64,000 nt of DNA from Archivesica marissinica (GCA_014843695.1 CM026390.1:56532156-56596155); one strand, 5' to 3'. Positions 25,601 through 40,600 are shown, counted from the first letter of the stretch. Numbers and translations are program-made. Notes: generated by a model not told the origin, from the letters alone.

Positions 25601-28600
25601 ACTTGGGAGGGTGTTGCTATGACCCAGGCTGGTTCTTTAACCTGATTTGTTTGATGTTTTTACATATCTTTTTATGACCCGACAGGAGTTATCGGCTAGT
25701 ACATGCACTTCGCATTTATCAGAATTGAATTACATGGGCCAATCTTTATCCCAGGTTTCAAGTGACTGTAGATCTTTCTACAGGGTTTGTACATCCGTAG
25801 CTGATTTGATTGCTAATGTCGTTGAACCGTACTCGATCTGTTTCCAAATCCGATGCTCTACTAATAGCAATGCAATAGTATTATTAGTATATGAGGGGTA
25901 TGTGGGTCTTGACATTGTATCATGTACATGGGGCCAATGCATACTAAAGATGTGTTTTTCAGAACATACTATTAATAGAATATGGGTAAATCCATTTACT
26001 ATTTTAAATTTATAAATATACGCCATCAGATTAATTTACTTATAATAGAAGTCCATTTTCATAATTATTAATTCACCCAAAGGAGTTATTCAAATAAATA
26101 TTAATGAGTATTACTACCAACCCAAAAGTGTATACAATTCTTTTCTTAAATCATATTTCTTGCGTTTCCCTACACAGAAACTGATGTTTGTAGTGCACCA
26201 TATATTAAAGTATCAATGCTGTCACAAAGATCCCAGTACTTGGTTCGTGTATATATAACATATTATTACTAAACAATCCTGTAATGGACCGGAGGAAGTT
26301 GGTTACCTATGAATTACTTATACCACCCAGCCTCTAAAATTAGTCCATCACACTTTTTATCACCCTGACATTTTTATTACCTAATAGTCATCAAACATTT
26401 CGACTCATAACATGCCCTGCAGACAGGAAATATCACCATTAGTCCATTACATATTTTTCATATTTCACTAGTGTTTTATAACTATGCAAATGAGCACTGT
26501 ATAAATAGTCATGCCTCCATTTACAGAATTGACATAATAACATACATGTAGAACGTACACTGTTGCCGACATGTTTTTCATGCTGTAACCGGAAACAAAC
26601 CCTGTTTTTAAACTTTAATATTTATCGCACCATCTAATTAAAACTCAATAGTCCTACACAATATGTTTTGCAGGTGTAAACTTCCCCAACATGTTTAGGT
26701 AGGGAAGGGTTGAATGTTGTTCTTTAGGAAATACATTAATAATACAATGTGAAGGATCCATTGAAGAATTTCCGTGAAAAATAGCTAAAGGGCATTTGGA
26801 TACAACAGTTTAATCTGTACGATTCTGAGAAAGAAATACAAGAGGGCCAATCTCACATGACTCACTTTTTACCATGGGGCCATCATTCTAACAACTTTGA
26901 AAGAGCATTGTACATCGATAATCCTGCACCTACCCAAGCATCATGACCAGAAATGGTGGCAATAGACCAAATGGTTAAAGACGGTCAGACACATTGCGGT
27001 AACAATACCTACTTTGCTCAGGTGAACAAACGAGATATACAACAAACCAGGTAAATGTAAACAAACGAGATATACAACAAACCAGGTAAATGTAAACAAA
27101 CGAGATATACAACAAACCAGTTAACTGTAAACAAACAAGATATACAACAAACCAGGTAAATGTAAACAAACAACATTTACAACAAACCAGGTAAATGTAA
27201 ACAAACGAGATATACAACAAACCAGTTAAATGTAAACAAACGAGATATACAACAAACCAGGTAAATGTAAACAAACGAGATATACAACCAACCAGGTAAA
27301 TGTAAACAAACGAGATATACAACAAACCAGGTAAATGTAAACAAACGAGATATACAACAAACCAGTTAAATGTAAACAAACGAGATATACAACAAACCAG
27401 GTAAATGTAAACAAACAACATATACAACAAACCAGGTAAATGTAAACAAACGAGATATACAACAAACCAGGTAAATGTAAACAAACGAGATATACAACAA
27501 ACCAGGTAAATGTAAACAAACGAGATATACAACAAACCAGGTATATGTAAACACACAAGATATACAACAAACCAGGTAAATGTAAACAAGGTATGCCATT
27601 GATAATAGTTTGCATATAATGTTATAAATTTTAGTTATGGGGTGTGTGCCCCTACTCTACCTGCGATCTGTGTGCGAGGGGAGTTGGGCTATGTCTGACC
27701 TTATATTTCAGTGGGGGGGTAATCTTACTTGGGAGGGTGTTGCTATGACCCAGGCTGGTTCTTTAACCTGATTTGTTTGATGTTTTTACATATCTTTTTA
27801 TGACCCGACAGGAGTTATCGGCTAGTACATGCACTTCGCATTTATCAGAATTGAATTACATGGGCCAATCTTTATCCCAGGTTTCAAGTGACTGTAGATC
27901 TTTCTACAGGGTTTGTACATCCATAGCTGATTTGATTGCTAATGTCCTTGAACCGTACTCGATCTGTTTCCAAATCCGATGCTCTACCAAGGGTGCCACT
28001 AATAGCAATGCAATAGTATTATTAGTATATGAGGGGTCTGTGGGTCTTGACATTGTATCATGTACATGGGGCCAATGCATACTAAAGATGTGTTTTTCAG
28101 AACATACTATTTCTATTAATAGAATATGGGTAAATCCATTTACTATTTTAAATTTATAAATATACGCCATCAGATTAATTTACTTATAATAGAAATCCAT
28201 TTTCATAATTATTAATTCACCCAAAGGAGTTATTCAAATAAATATTAATGAGTATTACTACCAACCCAAAAGTGTATACAATTCTTTTCTTAAATCAATA
28301 TTTCTTGCGTTTCCCTACACAGAAACTGATGTTTTGTAGTGCACCATATATTAAAGTATCAATGCTGTCACAAAGATCCCAGTACTTGGTTCGTGTATAT
28401 ATAACATATTATTACTAAACAATCCTGTAATGGACCGGAGGAAGTTGGTTACCTATGAATTACTTATACCACCCAGCCTCTAAAATTAGTCCATCACACT
28501 TTTTATCACCCTGACATTTTTATTACCTAATAGTCATCAAACATTTCGACTCATAACATGCCCTGCAGACAGGACATATCACCATTAGTCCATTACATAT

Positions 28601-31600
28601 TTTTCATATTTCACTAGTGTTTTATAACTATGCAAATGAGCACTGTATAAATAGTCATGCCTCCATTTACAGAATTGACAGAATAACATACATGTAGAAC
28701 GTACACTGTTGCCGACATGTTGTTCATGCTGTAACCGGAAACAAACCCTGTTTTTAAACTTTAATATTTATCGCACCATCTAATTAAAACTCAATAGTCC
28801 TACACAATATGTTTTGCAGGTGTAAACTTCCAACATGTTTAGGTAGGGAAGGGTTGAATGTTGTTCTTTAGGAAATACATTAATAATACAATGTGAAGGA
28901 TCCATTGAAGAATTTCCGTGAAAAATAGCTAAAGGGCATTTGGATACAACAGTTTAATCTGTACGATTCTGAGAAAGAAATACAAGAGGGCCAATCTCAC
29001 ATGACTCACTTTTTACCATGGGGTCATCATTCTAACAACTTTGAAAGAGCATTGTACATCGATAATCCTGCACCTATCCAAGCATCATGACCAGAAATGG
29101 TGGCAATAGACCCAATGGTTAAAGACGGCCAGACACATTGCGGTAACAATACCTACTTTGCTCAGGTGAACAAACGAGATATACAACAAACCAGGTAAAT
29201 GTAAACAAACGAGATATACAACAAACCAGGTATATGTAAACACACAAGATATACAACAAACCAGGTAAATGTAAACAAGGTATGCCATTGATAATAGTTT
29301 GCATATAATGTTATAAATTTTAGTTATGGGGTGTGTGCCCCTACTCTACCTGCGATCTGTGTGCGAGGGGAGTTGGGCTATGTCTGACCTTATATTTCAG
29401 TGGGGGGGGGTAATCTTACTTGGGAGGGTGTTGCTATGACCCAGGCTGGTTCTTTAACCTGATTTGTTTGATGTTTTTACATATCTTTTTATGACCCGAC
29501 AGGAGTTATCGGCTAGTACATGCACTTCGCATTTATCAGAATTGAATTACATGGGCCAATCTTTATCCCAGGTTTCAAGTGACTGTAGATCTTTCTACAG
29601 GGTTTGTACATCCATAGCTGATTTGATTGCTAATGTCCTTGAACCGTACTCGATCTGTTTCCAAATCCGATGCTCTACCAAGGGTGCCACTAATAGCAAT
29701 GCAATAGTATTATTAGTATATGAGGGGTCTGTGGGTCTTGACATTGTATCATGTACATGGGGCCAATGCATACTAAAGATGTGTTTTTCAGAACATACTA
29801 TTTCTATTAATAGAATATGGGTAAATCCATTTACTATTTTAAATTTATAAATATACGCCATCAGATTAATTTACTTATAATAGAAATCCATTTTCATAAT
29901 TATTAATTCACCCAAAGGAGTTATTCAAATAAATATTAATGAGTATTACTACCAACCCAAAAGTGTATACAATTCTTTTCTTAAATCAATATTTCTTGCG
30001 TTTCCCTACACAGAAACTGATGTTTTGTAGTGCACCATATATTAAAGTATCAATGCTGTCACAAAGATCCCAGTACTTGGTTCGTGTATATATAACATAT
30101 TATTACTAAACAATCCTGTAATGGACCGGAGGAAGTTGGTTACCTATGAATTACTTATACCACCCAGCCTCTAAAATTAGTCCATCACACTTTTTATCAC
30201 CCTGACATTTTTATTACCTAATAGTCATCAAACATTTCGACTCATAACATGCCCTGCAGACAGGACATATCACCATTAGTCCATTACATATTTTTCATAT
30301 TTCACTAGTGTTTTATAACTATGCAAATGAGCACTGTATAAATAGTCATGCCTCCATTTACAGAATTGACAGAATAACATACATGTAGAACGTACACTGT
30401 TGCCGACATGTTGTTCATGCTGTAACCGGAAACAAACCCTGTTTTTAAACTTTAATATTTATCGCACCATCTAATTAAAACTCAATAGTCCTACACAATA
30501 TGTTTTGCAGGTGTAAACTTCCAACATGTTTAGGTAGGGAAGGGTTGAATGTTGTTCTTTAGGAAATACATTAATAATACAATGTGAAGGATCCATTGAA
30601 GAATTTCCGTGAAAAATAGCTAAAGGGCATTTGGATACAACAGTTTAATCTGTACGATTCTGAGAAAGAAATACAAGAGGGCCAATCTCACATGACTCAC
30701 TTTTTACCATGGGGTCATCATTCTAACAACTTTGAAAGAGCATTGTACATCGATAATCCTGCACCTATCCAAGCATCATGACCAGAAATGGTGGCAATAG
30801 ACCCAATGGTTAAAGACGGCCAGACACATTGCGGTAACAATACCTACTTTGCTCAGGTGAACAAACGAGATATACAACAAACCAGGTAAATGTAAACAAA
30901 CAACATTTACAACAAACCAGGTAAATGTAAACAAACAACATTTACAACAAACCAGGTAAATGTAAACAAACAAGTTATACAACAAACCAGGTAAATGTAA
31001 ACAAACGAGATATACAACAAACCAGTTAAATGTAAACAAACAAGATATACAACAAACCAGGTAAATGTAAACAAACAACATTTACAACAAACCAGGTAAA
31101 TGTAAACAAACGAGATATACAACAAACCAGTTAAATGTAAACAAACGAGATATACAACAAACCAGGTAAATGTAAACAAACGAGATATACAACAAACCAG
31201 GTAAATGTAAACAAACGAGATATACAACAAACCAGGTAAATGTAAACAAACGAGATATACAACAAACCAGGTAAATGTAAACAAACGAGATATACAACAA
31301 ACCAGGTAAATGTAAACAAACGAGATATACAACAAACCAGGTAAATGTAAACAAACGAGATATACAACAAACCAGTTAAATGTAAACAAACGAGATATAC
31401 AACAAACCAGGTAAATGTAAACAAACGAGATATACAACAAACCAGTTAAATGTAAACAAACGAGATATACAACAAACCAGGTAAATGTAAACAAACAACA
31501 TTTACAACAAACCAGGTAAATGTAAACAAACGAGATATACAACAAACCAGGTAAATTTAAACAAACAAGATATACAACAAACCCGGTAAATGTAAACAAA

Positions 31601-34600
31601 CGAGATATACAACAAACCAGGTAAATGTAAACAAACGAGATATACAACAAACCAGGGATATGTAAACAAACGAGATATACAACAAACCAGGTAAATGTAA
31701 ACAAAGTATGCCATTGATAATAGTTTGCATATAATGTTATAAATTTTAGTTATGGGGTGTGTGCCCCTACTCTACCTGCGATCTGTGTGCGAGGGGAGTT
31801 GGGCTATGTCTGACCTTATATTTCAGTGGGGGGGGGTAATCTTACTTGGGAGGGTGTTGCTATGACCCAGGCTGGTTCTTTAACCTGATTTGTTTGATGT
31901 TTTTACATTTCTTTTTATGACCCGACAGCAGGAGTTATCGGCTAGTACATGCACTTCGCATTTATCAGAATTGAATTACATGGGCCAATCTTTATCCCAG
32001 GTTTCAAGTGACTGTAGATCTTTCTACAGGGTTTGTACATCCGTAGCTGATTTGATTGCTAATGTCGTTGAACCGTACTCGATCTGTTTCCAAATCCGAT
32101 GCTCTACCAAGGGTGCCACTAATAGCAATGCAATAGTATTATTAGTATATGAGGGGTATGTGGGTCTTGACATTGTATCATGTACATGGGGCCAATGCAT
32201 ACTAAAGATGTGTTTTTCAGAACATACTATTTCTATTAATAGAATATGGGTAAATCCATTTACTATTTTAAATTTATAAATATACGCCATCAGATTAATT
32301 TACTTATAATAGAAGTTCATTTTCATAATTATTAATTCACCCAAAGGAGTTATTCAAATAAATATTAATGAGTATTACTACCAACCCAAATGTGTATACA
32401 ATTCTTTTCTTAAATCAATATTTCTTGCGTTTCCCTACACAGAAACTGATAGTTTGTAGTGCACCATATATTAAAGTATCAATGCTGTCACAAAGATCCC
32501 AGTACTTGGTTCGTGTATATATAACATATTATTACTAAACAATCCTGTAATGGACCGGAGGAAGTTGGTTACCTATGAATTACTTATACCACCCAGCCTC
32601 TAAAATTAGTCCATCACACTTTTTATCACCCTGACATTTTTATTACCTAATAGTCATCAAACATTTCGACTCATAACATGCCCTGCAGACAGGACATATC
32701 ACCATTAGTCCATTACATATTTTTCGTATTTCACTAGTGTTTTATAACTATGCAAATGAGCACTGTATAAATAGTCATGCCTCCATTTACAGAATTGACA
32801 GAATAACATACATGTAGAACGTACACTGTTGCCGACATGTTTTTCATGCTGTAACCGGAAACAAACCCTGTTTTTAAACTTTAATATTTATCGCACCATC
32901 TAATTAAAACTCAATAGTCCTACACAATCTGTTTTGCAGGTGTAAACTTCCAACATGTTTAGGTAGGGAAGGGTTGAATGTTGTTCTTTAGGAAATACAT
33001 TAATAATACAATGTGAAGGATCCATTGAAAAATTTCCGTGAAAAATAGCTAAAGGGCATTTGGATACAACAGTTTAATCTGTACGATTCTGAGAAAGAAA
33101 TACAAGAGGGCCAATCTCACCTGACTCAATTTTTACCCTGGGGCCATCACTCTAACAACTTTGAAAGAGCATTGTACATCGATAATCCTGCACCTACCCA
33201 AGCATCATGACCAGAAATGGTGGCAATAGACCCAATGGTTAAAGACGGTCAGACACATTGCGGTAACAATACCTACTTTGCTCAGGTGAACAAACGAGAT
33301 ATACAACAAACCAGGTAAATGTAAACAAACAACATTTACAACAAACCAGGTAAATGTAAACAAACGAGATATACAACAAACCAGTTAAATGTAAACAAAC
33401 GAGATATACAACAAACCAGGTAAATGTAAACAAACGAGATATACAACAAACCAGGTAAATGTAAACAAACGAGATATACAACAAACCAGGTAAATGTAAA
33501 CAAACGAGATATACAACAAACCAGGTAAATGTAAACAAACAATATACACAACAAACCAGGTAAATGTAAACAAACGAGATATACAACAAACCAGGTAAAT
33601 GTAAACGAACAAGATATACAACAAACCAGGTAAAGGTAAACAAACGAGATATACAACAAACCAGGTATATGTAAACAAACAAGATATACAACCAGGTAAA
33701 TGTAAACAAACAAGATATACAACCAGGTAAATGTAAACAAACGAGATGTGTAGCCATAGATACAATAGAGCACTCCAGAAAATACACATTCTATGTGTAG
33801 CCATAGATACAATAGAGCACTCCAGAAAATACACATTCTATGTGTAGCCATAGATACAATAGAGCACTCCAGAAAATACACATTCTATGTGTAGCCATAG
33901 ATACAATAGAGCACTCCAGAAAATACACATTCTATGTGTAGCCATAGATACAATAGAGCACTCCAGAAAATACACATTCTATGTGTAGCCATAGATACAA
34001 TAGAGCACTCCAGAAAATACACATTCTATGTGTAGCCATAGATACAATAGAGCACTCCAGAAAATACACATTCTATGTGTAGCCATAGATACAATAGAGC
34101 ACTCCAGAAAATACACATTCTATGTGTAGCCATAGATACAATAGAGCACTCCAGAAAATACACATTCTATGTGTAGCCATAGATACAATAGAGCACTCCA
34201 GAAAATACACATTCTATGTGTAGCCATAGATACAATAGAGCACTCCAGAAAATACACATTCTATGTGTAGCCATAGATACAATAGAGCACTCCAGAAAAT
34301 ACACATTCTATGTGTAGCCATAGATACAATAGAGCACTCCAGAAAATACACATTCTATGTGTAGCCACAGATACAATAGAGCACTCCAGAAAAAAAAACA
34401 ATAGGGATCTAATTTTCCTACCTTCATGCGCAATAATGGTCAAAAACGCAATAATGGTCAAAAAACGGCCTGCCTGCATAAAAAACTTTGCTTTATTAGT
34501 TAGTGCCTAATAAACATTTTGTGATGTCATAATGTTGAGCAATATGACGTGCGTATGACGTCATATGTTCACAGATGGTATGATAAATATCAAGTCATGG

Positions 34601-37600
34601 ATATGAGGTCATATTTTCCTCTCTAAAACCCTTTTTTTATCAGAAGATAGGATCAAATTAATATTATGTTATTATGTTATCGTCTCGTTTCCGAATAAAT
34701 ACAAGGCTCAACTGTTTTTTGCTACACATTGTTTTGTGAAACAATTAACGCAGAGAATAAAAGCATTATGAAATGAGACCCTGTATTGTTGGATTCTACC
34801 TTGCTTAACGTATTTAAAGGGACATAACTTACAGCAAACTATTGATTATGCTTTTACTTGAAATCTTTATAATATTGAATTAAGCATTACTTGAAATATT
34901 AACTCGCCTCATGTCTGCTGCTTACAGACACCATGTTTCTACACTTTGACAGGTGTGTGGGACATGTCATGTAACATTTTTTTTGACATGGACGCCAGAA
35001 GTTTCTGTTCAGAATTGTTACATTTAAACTGTTTATTACCAGTACAATATTGTGGAAAGAGGGCATATGTGTAATAAGAAAATATGTAAATATATTTAGG
35101 TATGTTTACTTTACTTTCGACTTTTGAACGACTTTAGTTTCAACTTAACATTGTTTTCATTAGACAATAACCATGCAACTTTCCAAAAATAGTCTGTCCA
35201 ATACTTCACTGCGATTGTTAGACAACAGAAATAAGAATTCAAAGTAGATACGCCATTCTGGATACTGCGCCACAACAGATGCCACCATGATACAGTTATG
35301 TAGATGATAGCTAAATATAAGTTACCTCGATCATGCAGGGCTAGCAAGACCTCAGAACCCAGGAATGTTCGGTACAAGTAGCCCGGAATAGGTTTGCCCG
35401 CCCATTCTATACTATCATCATATGCCTGTCGGTTTGGGGCGTGTGGATCTGGCTCAGCCAAGATGTACCGGTAACCATCCTTGTTGAACGGATGTTCCGT
35501 GGGGTATCCGTGGGGTGCAAGGCGTGCAATATTCACAACCTCTCTGCAATATATATTAAAAATAGCTCTATACAAACAGAAACTGCACATAATGTGAATA
35601 CTTATATAACTCATTAATTAACTGCGCGATACTGTCATGATGTAATGGGCAAATCACTACTAAAAATGAAAAAATATTGAAAATTCTGGATTACATAATA
35701 AAGATTACCGCATAAGACTATTGGGCCATAGAAATATCTAACAACCAGATGATGTGCAGGGCTGCAGATATTATACTGCCCAAAATTGTTAAAAGGTCAC
35801 ATAAAAATAGATATTTTCTACTGTCAACAAAAAAATATGACTCATCACTGTAGTCTTCCAAATAAAATGTTATGCAGTTTAAACAACAGATTTCACCCCA
35901 AACAAGATCAATTGCAATAGTATTTATGACACAATTATTGAAATCGTTGCCTTGCCCTTTCTTTACTTTAGTAATGGTTCCCAGCCTTACCCTTTATTTA
36001 CTTTAGTACTGGTTCCCAGCCTTACCGTTTCTTTATTTTAGTATTGGTACACAGCCTTATTTAGCCTTTAGTTGCTTTAGTACTGGTTCCCAGCCTTACC
36101 CTTTCTTTATTTTAGTATTGGTACCCAGCCGTAGTTAGCCTGTAGTTGCTTTAGTACTGGTTCCCAGCCTTACTGTTTCTTTATTTTAGTATTGGTACCC
36201 AGCCGTAGTTAGCCTGTAGTTGCTTTAGTACTGGTTCCCAGCCTTACTGTTTCTTTATTTTAGTATTGGTACCCAGCCTTAGCCTTTAGTTGCTTTAGTA
36301 CTGGTTCCCAGCCTTACTCTTTCTTTATTTTAGTATTGGTACCCAGCCTTAGCCTTTAGTTGCTTTAGTAGTGGTATGCAACCTTACCCTTTCTTTACTT
36401 TAGTATTGGCACCCAGCTGTAGAAATTCCTGATTTGCCTTCCTCTTCTGACCTCGCAAACCCTCTGTAAATACAAGACAGAGCTGTAGTAAGCACAATAA
36501 GACTCAACTGTGTGGTGCTTTACAATAGACAATATCTATGAAACATATACCCACAATATATGAACCAATCCTATGGTTCTTCTATTTAAACGCTTTTATT
36601 TCTTAAGTTCATGGTCATTGTGTGGCATGGAATATTTGAAAGCATTACTTTCCGACTGATTTCAACCTATAATAGCTCATGCTGCCAGCACAGCCAGCGC
36701 AAGTGCAAAACTGTCACTTTCAGCTAGCGCCAGTGCAAAACTGTCACCTTCAGCCGGCACAAATCTGTCACTTTCAGCCGGCGCCAGAACAAAACTCACT
36801 TTCCACTAATATGTGCAAGACAAAAAGTGCAAGTACAATACAGCTAACTCCTGAGTTTATTAAAGGTCAATCTATTATTGATAAATGAAGGCTAAGATTT
36901 TCAGGAAATTTGAGGTTATTTACTTACTATCTACAGGAACACCTGGTTTCTGACTGGTTATTTACTTACTATCTACAGGAACTCCTGGTTTCTGACTGGT
37001 TATTTACTTACTATCTACAGGAACTCCTGGTTTCTGACTGGTTATTTACTTACTATCTACTGGAACTCCTGACTGGTTATTTACTTACTATCTACAGGAA
37101 CTCCTGGTTTCTGACTGGTTATTTACTTACTATCTACAGGAACACCAGGTTTCTGACTGGTTATTTACTTACTATCTACTGGAACTCCTGACTGGTTATT
37201 TACTTACTATCTACTGGAACTCCTGACTGGTTATTTACTTACTATCTACAGGAACACCAGGTTTCTGACTGGTTATTTACTTACTATCTACTGGAACTCC
37301 TGACTGGTTATTTACTTACTATCTACAGGAACTCCTGGTTTCTGACTGGTTATTTACTTACTATCTACTGGAACTCCTGACTGGTTATTTACTTACTATC
37401 TACAGGAACTCCTGGTTTCTGACTGGTTATTTACTTACTATCTACAGGAACACCAGGTTTCTGACTGGTTATTTACTTACTATCTACTGGAACTCCTGAC
37501 TGGTTATTTACTTACTATCTACTGGAACTCCAGGTCTCTGACTGGTTATTTACTTACTATCTACAGGAACTCCAGGTCTCTGACTGGTTATTTACTTACT

Positions 37601-40600
37601 ATCTACAGGAACTCCAGGTCTCTGACTGGTTATTTACTTACTATCTACAGGAACTCCAGGTCTCTGACTGGTTATTTACTTACTATCTACTGGAACTCCT
37701 GGTTTCTGACTGGTTATTTACTTACTATCTACAGGAACTCCAGGTCTCTGACTGGTTATTTACTTACTATCTACTGGAACTCCAGGTTTCTGACTGGTTA
37801 TTTACTTACTATCTACAGGAACTCCAGGTCTCTGACTGGTTATTTACTTACTATCTACTGGAACTCCTGGTTTCTGACTGGTTATTTACTTACTATCTAC
37901 AGGAACTCCAGGTTTCTGACTGGTTATTTACTTACTATCTACAGGAACTCCTGGTTTCTGACTGGTTATTTACTTACTATCTACAGGAACTCCTGGTTTC
38001 TGACTGGTTATTTACTTACTATCTACAGGAACTCCAGGTTTCTGACTGGTTATTTACTTACTATCTACAGGAACTCCAGGTCTCTGACTGGTTATTTACT
38101 TACTATCTACAGGAACTCCTGGTTTCTGACTGGTTATTTACTTACTATCTACAGGAACTCCTGGTTTCTGACTGGTTATTTACTTACTATCTACAGGAAC
38201 TCTTGGTTTTTGACTGGTTATTTACTTACTATCTACAGGAACTCCTGGTTTCTGACTGGCCTGTATCTGTGTAGTCCCCTTTGTTAAAATCTCAAATGCT
38301 GGTGTTACTTTATACAAATCCTGCAAATCAAACCAACATTACTATAAAGGAACAATACACAACAGGGTTCCATCTGTCTGAATGTTTGTCTGCACCACTT
38401 CTGTCGCCAATTGAAAAACACCGGAGCCAATTAAAAAAACTTGGAGCCAACTAAGAGCCATATAGTTCACAAATAAATATTTGAAGCCATATATTTGACA
38501 AAACATGCGCCAAAAAAAAACATTTTTAAAAAATGTTGCGCCAAATATTTTCGCCAATTCACAAAATTTAGCGCCAATATTTTTTTGGGTCGCAATTGGC
38601 GCCATTGGCGACCGACAGCGGGAACCCTGACACAGTTATAAGCTACATACTATTTCAACTCGAGAATTGCTAGCCTCTATTTTCTCCATTATGTGTTTGT
38701 GATTTTCTGGCTTAAAGACACACCAACAGTTCAGGTCATATTGGTGGAGGAAGACCCTGGATGCCCATTCAAGCAGTATTCAGGCACAGACGAATGCCCG
38801 GGTACAACCACCAACCTGTATATACCGTATCTGTATTATGCATAGCTATGACGTGTGGCTTTGACACCATATCAACATCAGGAGAGAGATATATGACAGT
38901 ATAAGTACGGTTAGAGAGCACCCTTTAAAGCTCTCGACTGATGTGGTTCACGTTTGTATATCATCCAGATGGTTCCCATCTATAATAATAGTTCTCAGAA
39001 CAAATAACGTGTTCAACTTTGCATGCTTATAACATGACTGTCAACAATGTTCACTGATACACAATCACTAGAGACTAGCTTCGACTCTACGTCTTTGTCT
39101 TATAGAGGAGCATGAACATCACGTGGTGGAAAAGCGTGACCTTGAATCTAATGACATACAGAAGCTGCAACGATAGCATTTACATCGTACAGATAATACC
39201 GCATCAAACAGTTCTCAACATCTTGGTTTCAAATCTCATTTATATGAAAATTGAAATATGAGGAGTGGAACTTACTGAGTTGAGCAATCCAAACTGTATG
39301 TCACCGGCAGCTGTCTCATTACCAAAGAAAATGTCTGTCTCCTTTGCCTGAAATATTTGTTAAATGGGTTAGTTGCAGGGTATATCCTGATTTATTAATT
39401 GACAATAGAATATTGTCTGCAACATGACGTTAGTGCAATACGAGCTCGTAAGTATCGATGCTTAACTCGGCCAATATGGAGCTAGCACGGCCAACATGAG
39501 ATTTACGCGGCCTGTATGAAAATGTCGAAATCTGATTGGTTGTTGGACCTCGGCCTGTATGAAATTGCCTGACGAAATTCTTTTGCAGTCGCCATCTTGG
39601 AAAAAAGCAAAAAACTTGTTATTAATATTTGTTACTTTATTAGTTAGAATCTTTAAATAAAAGAGTGTAATAGCGATCTTTGTTTGGTCACGGCAATTTA
39701 GAATTGATTAAATTTTAGTTGTGATATGCCTAGCGTTTGCAATACGCACAGTTCAGAACTTCTCACGTTGACCGTGAAAACTGTCTTCTGGCTGTGTTTA
39801 CAAACACTAAACAGAAAGTAGAAATACCAGGTAGTGATGAGTGACGATGGAGTGACGACGATGAAGGTGAGCTGATGCTCAAACTGTTAGCCGATGATAT
39901 AGTGCATCTTGTTATATTCTAGTCAATTAATAAAATTGTCATTAATTAAATGATTTCATATTGGCCTTGTTATTGGGATGAAGCCAGTCATATTCGGCCT
40001 CGGTCCAATTACGCCTGTATGTGTCATGTAGAACCAAGCTGAAGATAAGAAGCTAACTAACACCTACACTGCGGCAATACTGGCACAAAAACATGTTTTG
40101 CTTAAGACGGTAATAAATTGCTTAAACTGTTTACAACAAAGAATATCTGAAAATTACAAATACATGTATTTCATTACGTCCGCGGTGTGAGTGGCCGTCC
40201 TTGGAGAGAAACTTTCTGACCGCAGAAATCGCACCCGCGGCGTCTTGCAGATTTTGAAATGGCTGAGGGAACTTGCACTATATGTTTAAGATTCCCTGAT
40301 GTGAACATCATATTGCCATGATTCAAAACAACGACATCCTATACCAATATTGCAAACTTTATAGTAAATATAAAGTTTTGCAAAAAACACCGATAATCAA
40401 ATTTTGACAAAAACATGACATACTTTCCACTTAGGCTGATTTATTTGGAATCCGTATTCTAATCTTGCGCAATTCAGAAGAGAAACTTTTTAATCAATGG
40501 AAGGTTTCGGTTACAATTTTGATATGCACTCGATAAAATCAGGGGTAATTTCAAAAGTAAAACCACAATGCAAAACAACCGGTATGTCGCTTGACTGATT

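Larger units (their letters stand above)
16564..33746 (+). repeat. Macrosatellite: eight ~2.1-kb units, each with a nested 35-bp minisatellite
   Basis: Each unit starts GGTATGCCATTGATAATAGT (16564, 18967, 21148, 23283, 25463, 27590, 29279, 31705). Spacings are 2403, 2181, 2135, 2180, 2127, 1689 and 2426 bp, plus about 2040 bp for the last. A ~1.58-kb core is followed by a nested 35-bp array (ACAAACCAGGTAAATGTAAA + CAAACGAGATATACA). The whole array is inside the ASH2L intron between exons 9 and 10. Long minus-strand frames rich in Leu/Phe/Tyr are the 35-bp repeat read in rotation. Confidence 0.96.

Noticed and set aside
18352..33881. Minus-strand Leu/Phe/Tyr/Val-rich frames of 150-265 codons resembling membrane proteins
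   Set aside because: A 35-bp unit read in rotation gives a 35-residue period passing through all three frames. They are translation by-products of the nested minisatellite.
36914..38260. Collagen-like GTPGL reading of the 42-bp array
   Set aside because: Stops occur in every unit in the relevant frames, and the sequence is explained by repetition of the ASH2L exon 7 donor.
39465..40025. Transposon with GGCCAATATG-type inverted ends
   Set aside because: Similarity between the two sides is short and broken by mismatches; no target duplication.
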